The translations under genes were made by a program, and so were the position numbers. A stretch of 64,000 nucleotides of DNA from Rhodocyclaceae bacterium (GTDB lineage: Bacteria; Pseudomonadota; Gammaproteobacteria; Burkholderiales; Rhodocyclaceae): positions 1 to 64,000 of the forward strand of contig JACAEF010000013.1 in NCBI GenBank assembly GCA_013388985.1. The letters are read 5' to 3'. The stretch's first letter is position 1. Each line of letters opens with the position of its first letter. This document shows, in pieces, positions 57,544 to 64,000 of the stretch. The notes under the pieces are model-generated. The model worked only from the letters and a program-made list of their open reading frames with translations. It was not told where the DNA came from and made no database searches.

Positions 57544-59175
57544 ATGGACACTCAACGCCTGATACTGCTGCTGGTCTTCCTGTTCTCCTGCATGATGTTG
57601 TGGGAGGCTTGGCAGCGCAAGGACATGCCGCCGCCCGTGACGGCGACCCAGCAGGCTTCTGCCATTCCGGCGGCCGGCAGCGCAGCCGGCGCCGCCTCCG
57701 GGAGTGCCGTTCCGCCAGCGCCGACTTCTGCGGCCACCTTACCGGCTGCGCAAAACGTCCCAGCCGCGCAAGCCATGGTGATGAAAGTGCGCACCGATCT
57801 GGTCGAAGCGGAAATCTCTTCCCAAGGGGGCGATCTGGTGCGCCTGGAACTGCTCAGGCATCAGGCGCACGACAGCCGCGACCGGCATTTCGTGCTGATC
57901 GACCCGGCGCATGCCTATGCGGCCCAGTCGGGCCTGATCGGCCCGGGGCTGCCGAATCACAAGTCCGTATGGACGCTGCCGGCCCAGGCAATGACGCTCA
58001 AGGACGGCGAGGAGGCGCTGCGGGTCTCCCTCGAAGCGCCGATCGAAGGGGGCGGCAAGGTGGTCAAGACTTATGTCTTCAAGCGCGGCAGCTATCTGAT
58101 CGACGTCCAATACCAGTTCGTCGATGCCCAGCCGCCGGCCGGCGCCCATGCGTATTTCCAGTTGGTGCGCAACGATACGCCGCCCGAGGGGACGGGCGGG
58201 GGAATGTCGGCCTCCACCTTCACCGGAGCAGCGTTCTATACCGAACAGGACAAGTTCAAGAAGATCGATTTCAAGGCCTTCGGCGAAAAGGGCAAATATC
58301 CCACCACCGCCGACAACGGCTGGGTCGCTCTGGTGCAGCATTACTTCGTTTCCGCCTGGATCCCGGCCAATGGTCCGCGGGAATATTTCACCCGCAAGCT
58401 GGACGGCAATCTTTATGCCGCCGGGGTCATCCTGCCGCTTTCCGGCCCGACGCTGACAGTGCCTTTGTATGCCGGTCCGCAGGAACAGGACAAGCTGGAG
58501 AAGATCGCGCCAGGGCTTGAGCTGGTGGTCGATTACGGCTGGCTTACCTTCATCGCCGCGCCGCTCTTTTGGGTGCTGCAGTGGATCCACAAGCTGGTCG
58601 GCAACTGGGGCTGGGCGATCATCGTGTTGACGATCCTGATCAAGCTGATTTTCTTCCCGCTCTCCGCCGCCAGTTACAAGTCGATGGCAAAGATGCGCGT
58701 GCTGACGCCGAAGCTGATGAAGCTCAAGGAAACCTACGCCGACGACAAGCAGCGCATGAATCTGGAAATGATGGAGCTCTACAAGCGCGAGAAGGTGAAT
58801 CCCCTGGGCGGCTGCCTGCCGATCCTGGTGCAGATTCCCGTCTTCATCGCGCTCTACTGGGTGCTGCTCGGCACCGTCGAGCTGCGTGGCGCGCCCTGGC
58901 TGGGCTGGATCACCGATCTGTCGGTGAAGGACCCCTACTATGTGCTGCCGATCATCATGGGCATTTCGATGTTCGTGCAAACCAAGCTCAATCCGACGCC
59001 GCCGGACCCGATCCAGGCAAAGGTCATGCTGTGGATGCCGATCGTGTTCACCGGCATGTTCCTGTTCTTCCCGGCCGGCCTGGTGCTTTACTGGACGGTG
59101 AACAACATCCTGTCGATCGCCCAGCAGTGGCAGGTCAACCGGATGATCGAGGCCAGTGGCCTCAAAGCGCACTGA
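57544..59175 (+). CDS. yidC: YidC, membrane protein insertase with repeat peptide
   Basis: The 543-aa insertase has a first membrane helix (about 5-20), a large periplasmic domain (about 55-345), and five C-terminal membrane segments with [25 protein letters not shown] and [15 protein letters not shown]. Residues about 54-61 are AVPPAPTS, an in-frame repeat copy in the Ala/Pro-rich linker after the first helix. The ATG has a weak leader, and mnmE overlaps by 20 bp. Confidence 0.97.
   Translation: MDTQRLILLLVFLFSCMMLWEAWQRKDMPPPVTATQQASAIPAAGSAAGAASGSAVPPAPTSAATLPAAQNVPAAQAMVMKVRTDLVEAEISSQGGDLVRLELLRHQAHDSRDRHFVLIDPAHAYAAQSGLIGPGLPNHKSVWTLPAQAMTLKDGEEALRVSLEAPIEGGGKVVKTYVFKRGSYLIDVQYQFVDAQPPAGAHAYFQLVRNDTPPEGTGGGMSASTFTGAAFYTEQDKFKKIDFKAFGEKGKYPTTADNGWVALVQHYFVSAWIPANGPREYFTRKLDGNLYAAGVILPLSGPTLTVPLYAGPQEQDKLEKIAPGLELVVDYGWLTFIAAPLFWVLQWIHKLVGNWGWAIIVLTILIKLIFFPLSAASYKSMAKMRVLTPKLMKLKETYADDKQRMNLEMMELYKREKVNPLGGCLPILVQIPVFIALYWVLLGTVELRGAPWLGWITDLSVKDPYYVLPIIMGISMFVQTKLNPTPPDPIQAKVMLWMPIVFTGMFLFFPAGLVLYWTVNNILSIAQQWQVNRMIEASGLKAH
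57705..57730 (-). repeat. Dispersed repeat copy inside yidC
   Basis: GTGCCGTTCCGCCAGCGCC then GACTTC, the GGAACGG variant, in frame as AVPPAPTS in the YidC periplasmic linker. Confidence 0.82.
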
Positions 59176-60511
59176 CACGATCGCCGCGATCGCCACGCCG
59201 CCCGGCCGTGGCGGGATCGGCGTGGTGCGCGTCTCCGGCCATGGCCTGCTGTCGCTGGCCTCTCGGCTTACCGGCAAGCCCGCAGAGCGCATCTCGCCGC
59301 GTCGCGCCTTGCTGGCGGATTTTCTCGCCGCCGATGGCGGCTTGCTCGACCAGGGGCTGCTGATCTATTTCCCGGCACCGCATTCCTTCACCGGCGAGGA
59401 CGTGCTCGAACTCCACGGCCACGGCGGCCCGGTAGTGATGCACACCTTGCTGACGCGCTGCCTCGAACTGGGCGCGCGGCTCGCCGAACCGGGGGAGCTT
59501 TCCCGGCGCGCATTCGAGAATGAAAAGATCGATCTCGCCCAGGCCGAGGCCATCGCCGACCTGATCGAGGCGGCCTCGGCGCAGGCGGCGCGCGCCGCGC
59601 TGCGTTCGCTGTCGGGCGAGTTTTCTCATGCCGTGCGAGCACTCACTGACGGCCTGATCGAGCTCAGGAGCCTGATCGAGGCGACGCTCGATTTTCCCGA
59701 GGAGGAGCTCGATCCGCTCGCCGACACCGACATCGTGCCGCGGCTGGAAGCGCTGCGCGCCGATCTGGCCCGTCTGCGCACGCGGGCACGCGAGGGCAGC
59801 GTGCTGCGTTCCGGGCTGACGGTAGTGCTCGCCGGATTGCCGAACGTCGGCAAATCCTCGCTGCTCAACCGGCTTGCCGGTGAAGAGCGCGCGATCGTCA
59901 CCGACATCGCCGGCACGACGCGCGACGCGGTGCGCGAGACGATCCTGGTCGAGGGCATCCCCCTGCACATCATCGATACCGCGGGCCTGCGCGAGACCGA
60001 GGATGCGGTCGAGAAGATCGGCATCGCGCGCACCTGGCAGGAGATCGCCAAAGCCGACGCGATCCTGCAGATCGTCGATGCCCGCTGCGGCATCACGCCG
60101 GCCGACCGGGCGATCGCTGCGCAGCTGCCGACCGGTATCGAGCGGATCGTGATCGAAAACAAATGCGACCTCGCCCAGCGGCCGCCCGGCCGGCAGGTCG
60201 TCGATGGCGTCGTTCATCTCGTGCTGTCGGCAAAGCGGGGGGAGGGTATCGCACTGCTGCACGACGAACTGCTGCGCATCGCCGGCTGGCACGGCCATGG
60301 CGAGGACGTCCTGCTGGCGCGGGCACGCCACCTCGAAGCGCTGGCGGAAGCGGAAACGCATCTCGCCGCGGCGCATGATGAACTGCGCCAGCTCGAGCTG
60401 GCGGCCGAGGAGCTGCGCCTGGCCCAACGAGCATTATCGGCCATCACCGGCGAATTCACCGCCGACGACCTCCTGGGCGTGATCTTCAGCCGCTTTTGCA
60501 TCGGCAAGTGA
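59156..60511 (+). CDS. mnmE: MnmE, tRNA wobble-uridine modification GTPase
   Basis: The 451-aa product has N-terminal [19 protein letters not shown], the G-domain [12 protein letters not shown] near 225, D-I-A-G-T-T-R-D, and the C-terminal F-C-I-G-K. With GidA it makes the cmnm5U34 modification. A GTG start (V-A-S-K-R) inside the yidC end was chosen, as no ATG exists before the conserved N-terminus. Confidence 0.96.
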   Translation: MASKRTDTIAAIATPPGRGGIGVVRVSGHGLLSLASRLTGKPAERISPRRALLADFLAADGGLLDQGLLIYFPAPHSFTGEDVLELHGHGGPVVMHTLLTRCLELGARLAEPGELSRRAFENEKIDLAQAEAIADLIEAASAQAARAALRSLSGEFSHAVRALTDGLIELRSLIEATLDFPEEELDPLADTDIVPRLEALRADLARLRTRAREGSVLRSGLTVVLAGLPNVGKSSLLNRLAGEERAIVTDIAGTTRDAVRETILVEGIPLHIIDTAGLRETEDAVEKIGIARTWQEIAKADAILQIVDARCGITPADRAIAAQLPTGIERIVIENKCDLAQRPPGRQVVDGVVHLVLSAKRGEGIALLHDELLRIAGWHGHGEDVLLARARHLEALAEAETHLAAAHDELRQLELAAEELRLAQRALSAITGEFTADDLLGVIFSRFCIGK

Positions 60512-60512
60512 G

Positions 60513-60538
60513 GAAACTCGGCGCTGACGGGACGGCAC
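60513..60538 (+). repeat. Dispersed repeat copy between mnmE and the TSUP gene
   Basis: GAAACTCGGCGCTGACGGGA then CGGCAC, two bases off the consensus. It lies two bases after the mnmE stop and fills the gap before the next start. Confidence 0.8.
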
Positions 60539-60542
60539 GGCG

Positions 60543-61325
60543 ATGATCGATTTCGATCCGTTCTGGCTCACATTGCTGCTCGCGGCATTTTTCGCCGGCT
60601 TCGTCGATGCGGTGGCGGGCGGTGGCGGGATGATCCAGGTCCCTGCGCTGTTCGCCGCGCTGCCTGGCGAGGCGCCGGCGACCCTGTTCGGCACCAACAA
60701 GGTGGCGTCGATCTTCGGCACCTCATATGCCGCGCGGCGTTACGCCCGGGTGGTGGAGCTTCCCTGGCGGCTCGTGCTGCCCGCTGCGGGGGCGGCGTTC
60801 GTGTTTTCGTTCGTCGGCGCCGCGGTGGTGGCCTGGCTGCCGAGAGCAGTGGTGCGTCCGCTGGTGCTCATCCTGCTCGTGGCCGTCGCGGCTTACACCT
60901 GGACCCGGCCGGATTTCGGCGCAGCCAAACGCCCGCCCCGGCTGGCAGTGGAGCATCTTTTCATTGCGGCGGTTTCGGTCGGCGCCGTGCTGGGCTTCTA
61001 TGACGGCTTCTTCGGGCCGGGGGCCGGCAGCTTCATGATCTTCGCCTTCGTGCGTCTGTTCGGCATGGATTTCCTGCACGCCTCGGCCAGCGCCAAGGTC
61101 ATCAACGCCGCGACCAATGCCGGCGCCTTGCTGCTGTTCGCGCCTTCCGGCCACGTGCTCTGGGCGCTTGGTTTCGGCATGACGTTTTGCAACATCGCCG
61201 GATCGCGTTTTGGCAGCAAGCTGGCGATCCGGCACGGCAGCGGTTTCGTGCGGGTGGTGTTCCTGATCATGACCTCGTCGCTGATCGTGAAGATCGCTTG
61301 GGACACATTCGCCATCGGCGGCTGA
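60543..61325 (+). CDS. TSUP-family permease (TauE/SafE/YfcA-like)
   Basis: The 260-aa product has about eight membrane segments with the twin motifs V-D-A-V-A-G-G-G-G-M-I-Q-V-P-A-L and D-G-F-F-G-P-G-A-G-S-F. TSUP proteins export or import organosulfonates or sulfite. Start ATG follows a repeat copy that fills the leader, so no clear ribosome site is visible. Confidence 0.88.
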   Translation: MIDFDPFWLTLLLAAFFAGFVDAVAGGGGMIQVPALFAALPGEAPATLFGTNKVASIFGTSYAARRYARVVELPWRLVLPAAGAAFVFSFVGAAVVAWLPRAVVRPLVLILLVAVAAYTWTRPDFGAAKRPPRLAVEHLFIAAVSVGAVLGFYDGFFGPGAGSFMIFAFVRLFGMDFLHASASAKVINAATNAGALLLFAPSGHVLWALGFGMTFCNIAGSRFGSKLAIRHGSGFVRVVFLIMTSSLIVKIAWDTFAIGG

Positions 61326-61415
61326 AACCCTTCGGATTCATGGACGAACGGCCGTCGCGATGATAAATTGGGCAAGATTTTCGCCATCATTCACCAAAAC
61401 TTTCGGGAGGAGCCC

Positions 61416-62567
61416 ATGAAGTTGCACAAACCGTCTTTGCTGGCGCTGGCATTCGCAGCCGGACTGGCTGGCCAGGCATTCGCGGACATCAATGTCGGAG
61501 TGGTGGTCTCGGCCACCGGCCCGGCGGCCTCGCTCGGCATTCCGGAAAAGAACACCATCGCCCTGATGCCGACTTCGATCGGCGGCGAGAAAGTGAATTA
61601 CATCGTCCTCGACGATGCGTCCGATACCACCACCGCGGTGAAGGACACCCGCAAGCTCTTGACCGAGGACAAGGTGGATGTGATCGTCGGCTCCACGATC
61701 ACGCCGAATTCGCTGGCGATGATCGACGTCGTCGCCGAGGCCGAGACGCCGATGATCTCGATGGCAGCATCGGCGCGCATCGTCGATACCAGCAACCCGA
61801 AAGTCAAATGGGTGTTCAAGACGCCGCAGAACGACATCCAGATGTCGACGGCGATCGTCGAGCACATGACCAGCGCCGGTATCAAGACCGTCGCCTTCAT
61901 CGGCTTCGCCGACGCCTACGGCGAGGGCTGGTTTCAGGAATTCTCGAAAATCGCCGAGGCGCGTAAATTGCAGATCGTCGCCAACGAGCGCTACAACCGC
62001 AACGACACCTCGGTGACCGGTCAGGTGCTGAAGATCATCGCCGCCAAGCCGGATGCGGTGCTGATCGCCGGTTCGGGCACGCCGGCCGCGCTGCCGCAGA
62101 AGACGCTGAAGGAGAAAGGCTACAAGGGCGCTTTCTATCAGACGCACGGCGTGGCCAACAAGGATTTCCTGCGCGTCTGCGGCAAGGATTGTGAAGGCAC
62201 CTTGCTGCCGGCTGGTCCGGTGCTGGTCGCCGCGCAACTGCCGGACAGCAACCCGATCAAGAAGGTGGCCCTCGACTATGTGACCAAATATGAGGCGGCG
62301 CATGGCAAGGGCAGCGCCTCGACCTTCGGCGCGCACGCCTGGGATGCCGGCATCCTGCTGCAGCACGCCGTGCCGGTGGCTCTCAAGAAGGCCAAGCCCG
62401 GCACGAAGGAGTTCAAGGCGGCGCTGCGTGATGCGCTGGAAGGGCTGAAGAACGTCACCGTCTCGCACGGCATCGTCAACATGTCACCGACCGACCATCT
62501 CGGCTTCGATCAGCGCGCCCGCGTGATGGTGAAGATCGAGAATGGCGACTGGAAGTTGATCCAATAA
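61416..62567 (+). CDS. LivK/LivJ-like branched-chain amino acid binding protein
   Basis: The 383-aa product has a signal peptide (about 1-23, A-F-A) and a type-1 binding fold: V-G-V-V-V-S-A-T-G-P-A-A-S-L-G and F-I-G-F-A-D-A-Y-G-E-G-W. It feeds the LivHM permease coded downstream; substrate may be amino acids or an aromatic/short organic acid. GGGAGGAG precedes the ATG. Confidence 0.88.
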   Translation: MKLHKPSLLALAFAAGLAGQAFADINVGVVVSATGPAASLGIPEKNTIALMPTSIGGEKVNYIVLDDASDTTTAVKDTRKLLTEDKVDVIVGSTITPNSLAMIDVVAEAETPMISMAASARIVDTSNPKVKWVFKTPQNDIQMSTAIVEHMTSAGIKTVAFIGFADAYGEGWFQEFSKIAEARKLQIVANERYNRNDTSVTGQVLKIIAAKPDAVLIAGSGTPAALPQKTLKEKGYKGAFYQTHGVANKDFLRVCGKDCEGTLLPAGPVLVAAQLPDSNPIKKVALDYVTKYEAAHGKGSASTFGAHAWDAGILLQHAVPVALKKAKPGTKEFKAALRDALEGLKNVTVSHGIVNMSPTDHLGFDQRARVMVKIENGDWKLIQ

Positions 62568-62585
62568 AATTCCGGTCATTGAAGT

Positions 62586-62615
62586 CAAGGGCGTCGGAAG
62601 CCTCCGGCGCCCTTG
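62586..62615 (+). terminator. Hairpin between livK and livH
   Basis: CAAGGGCG-T-CGGA, loop AGCC, TCCG-G-CGCCCTTG makes a strong stem of 12 pairs with one mismatch. The tail TCGTTTG is not a full T-run, so partial termination or 3' stabilisation of the livK message is more likely than full stop. Confidence 0.65.
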
Positions 62616-62635
62616 TCGTTTGAAAGAATCGACCA

Positions 62636-63670
62636 ATGGATCTGCAAATCGCGCTGTTGCTCGGCCAGGATGGCATCGTCACCGGCGCCATCTATGCGCT
62701 GCTGGCGCTGGCCCTGGTGCTGGTGTTCGCGGTCACGCGCGTGATCTTCATCCCGCAGGGCGAGTTCGTCGCCTACGGCGCCTTGACGCTGGCCGGCATC
62801 CAGAGCGGCCAGACACCCGGCACGATCTGGCTGCTGCTGGCGCTGGGCATCGCGGTGACGGCCGTCGACGCGCCGGCCAGCCTGCGCGCCGGAAGAGGGC
62901 GTTTGCTGCGGCTTGTCGCCAGCCAGCTCGTTTATCCAATCGTCATCATCGCGCTGCTGCTCGGCGGCTCCCCGCGCAACTGGCCGCTGCTGCTGCAGGT
63001 GCTGCTCGCGCTCGCGGTGGTGGTGCCGCTCGGCCCGCAGCTCTACCGCTTGGTCTATCAGCCGATCGCCGAAGCCACGGTGCTGGTGCTGCTGATCGCC
63101 TCGGTCGCGCTGCACCTGACCCTGGTCGGCCTGGGCCTGCTGTTCTTCGGCGCCGAAGGCTCGCGCACCCCGGCGTTTTCCGAAGCCTCTTTCGATCTCG
63201 GCGCGCTCACCGTCAGCGGCCAGAGCCTGTGGGTGATCGCCGCCAGTCTCTTCTTGATCGTCGCTCTCTACTTCTTCTTCGAGAAGAGCCTCTACGGCAA
63301 GGCCTTGCGCGCCACCGCGGTGAATCGCGCCGGCGCGCGGCTGATGGGCATCTCGACGACGCTGGCCGGCCGGCTGACCTTCCTGCTGGCGGCGGCGATC
63401 GGCGCGCTCTCCGGCATCCTGATCGCGCCGATCACGACGGTGTATTACGACACCGGCTTCCTGATCGGCCTCAAAGGCTTCGTCGGCGCCATCATCGGCG
63501 GACTGGCGAGCTACCCGGTGGCGGCGGCGGGTGCGGTGCTGGTCGGCCTGCTCGAATCCTTCTCGTCCTTCTGGGCTTCGGCCTTCAAGGAAGTGATCGT
63601 GTTCACGCTGATCATCCCGGTGTTGCTATGGCGCTCGCTGACCACGCGCCACGTCGAGGAGGAGGAATGA
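62636..63670 (+). CDS. LivH-type branched-chain amino acid ABC permease
   Basis: The 344-aa product has eight or more membrane segments, an N-terminal [15 protein letters not shown] and the coupling motif [15 protein letters not shown] near 223-237. It is longer than the usual LivH (about 300 aa) because of an extra loop (about 80-150). It overlaps livM by 4 bp. Confidence 0.87.
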   Translation: MDLQIALLLGQDGIVTGAIYALLALALVLVFAVTRVIFIPQGEFVAYGALTLAGIQSGQTPGTIWLLLALGIAVTAVDAPASLRAGRGRLLRLVASQLVYPIVIIALLLGGSPRNWPLLLQVLLALAVVVPLGPQLYRLVYQPIAEATVLVLLIASVALHLTLVGLGLLFFGAEGSRTPAFSEASFDLGALTVSGQSLWVIAASLFLIVALYFFFEKSLYGKALRATAVNRAGARLMGISTTLAGRLTFLLAAAIGALSGILIAPITTVYYDTGFLIGLKGFVGAIIGGLASYPVAAAGAVLVGLLESFSSFWASAFKEVIVFTLIIPVLLWRSLTTRHVEEEE

Positions 63671-64000
63671 AGCCGCGCCTCGTCCTCGCCGCTTTCGTCC
63701 TGCTGCTGGCCGTGGCGCCGCTGGCGCTGCCCGAGTTCTACATCACGCTGCTCAATTACATCGGGCTCTATGCGCTGGTCGCGCTCGGCCTGGTGCTGCT
63801 GACGGGGATCGGCGGGCTGACCTCGTTCGGCCAGGCGGCGTTCGTCGGCATGGGTGCCTACGCGACCGCCTGGCTGACCACCGCCGCGTCCCTTCCTGGC
63901 TGGCTGCTGCCGTTGGCCCATCCCTGGGGTGGGCTGCTGCTCGGCATCGCGCTCACCACGCTGCTCGCGCTGCTCCTGGGCGCGCTGACCCTGCGCCTGT
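63667..64000 (+). CDS. LivM-type ABC permease, truncated by the window end
   Basis: The first 111 residues read [20 protein letters not shown] and [19 protein letters not shown], then [16 protein letters not shown], typical LivM. The gene continues past 64000. ATG overlaps the livH stop. Confidence 0.87.
   Translation, partial: MKPRLVLAAFVLLLAVAPLALPEFYITLLNYIGLYALVALGLVLLTGIGGLTSFGQAAFVGMGAYATAWLTTAASLPGWLLPLAHPWGGLLLGIALTTLLALLLGALTLRL

Overview
The window is high-GC DNA from a nitrogen-fixing betaproteobacterium, probably of the Rhodocyclales/Sterolibacteriaceae type. That placement is inferred from gene content, a NifL-NifA pair with a gamma/beta-type NifA, an Rnf1 cluster and a betaproteobacterial-looking dnaA-rpmH-rnpA-yidC-mnmE block; no 16S gene is present. 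No rRNA, tRNA or CRISPR array was seen.

Region 1 (about 0.1-36.3 kb) is a nearly complete molybdenum nitrogenase island. A decayed IS256-type transposase end lies at its left edge. Minus-strand operons are nifU-S-V-cysE(nifP)-W-Z-M; nifE-N-X-rseC-DUF269-DUF683-fdxB-2Fe2S ferredoxin-orf; nifH-D-K-T-fdx-nifX/Y-like-orf-orf; nifB-fdxN-nifO-2Fe2S ferredoxin-draG; and nifL-A. On the plus strand lie modABC, draT, a SIR2-like gene and rnfABCDGEH. The promoter layer is unusually readable. There are sigma-54 -24/-12 elements (TGGCAC-N5-TTGC) before nifU, nifE, modA, nifH, nifB and rnfA, plus a weaker one before the SIR2-like gene. Each is paired with a NifA upstream activator TGT-N10-ACA. Here that activator has an extended form, TGTCG-N6-CGACA, in six of seven sites. 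Thus molybdate uptake, electron supply (Rnf, ferredoxins), cofactor assembly and the SIR2-like protein appear to form one NifA regulon.

Region 2 (36.5-45.8 kb) holds an EAL-domain gene, a P-type ATPase, and a long minus-strand operon for sulfane-sulfur handling: two YeeE/YedE halves, TusA, tiny membrane proteins, rhodaneses, DsrE-like proteins and a cytochrome c. Region 3 (45.8-50.6 kb) is a metal and arsenic resistance block: permease, small thioredoxin-like protein, CDF exporter, ECF sigma factor, Acr3, ArsC and ArsR. Region 4 (50.8-64 kb) is the replication-origin neighbourhood: gyrB, dnaN, dnaA, then rpmH, rnpA, yidD, yidC, mnmE, a TSUP permease and the start of a liv transporter operon. 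DnaA boxes flank dnaA.

The most striking feature is a dispersed, roughly 25-bp repeat with core GTCGGCGCTGGCGGGACGGC. It occurs at 17 loci in both orientations. Six copies are intergenic and ten sit in frame inside protein genes (nifU, nifN, nifB, nifA, modC, rnfG, rnfE, yidC, a rhodanese and a nif orf), mostly in linkers. One lies exactly where a small nif gene changes frame. All six reading frames of the element are open, and four different frames are used as protein.

Two genes carry in-frame stops at conserved positions: nifE (TAA) and the EAL gene (TAG). A nifQ remnant is wedged between modA and modB.
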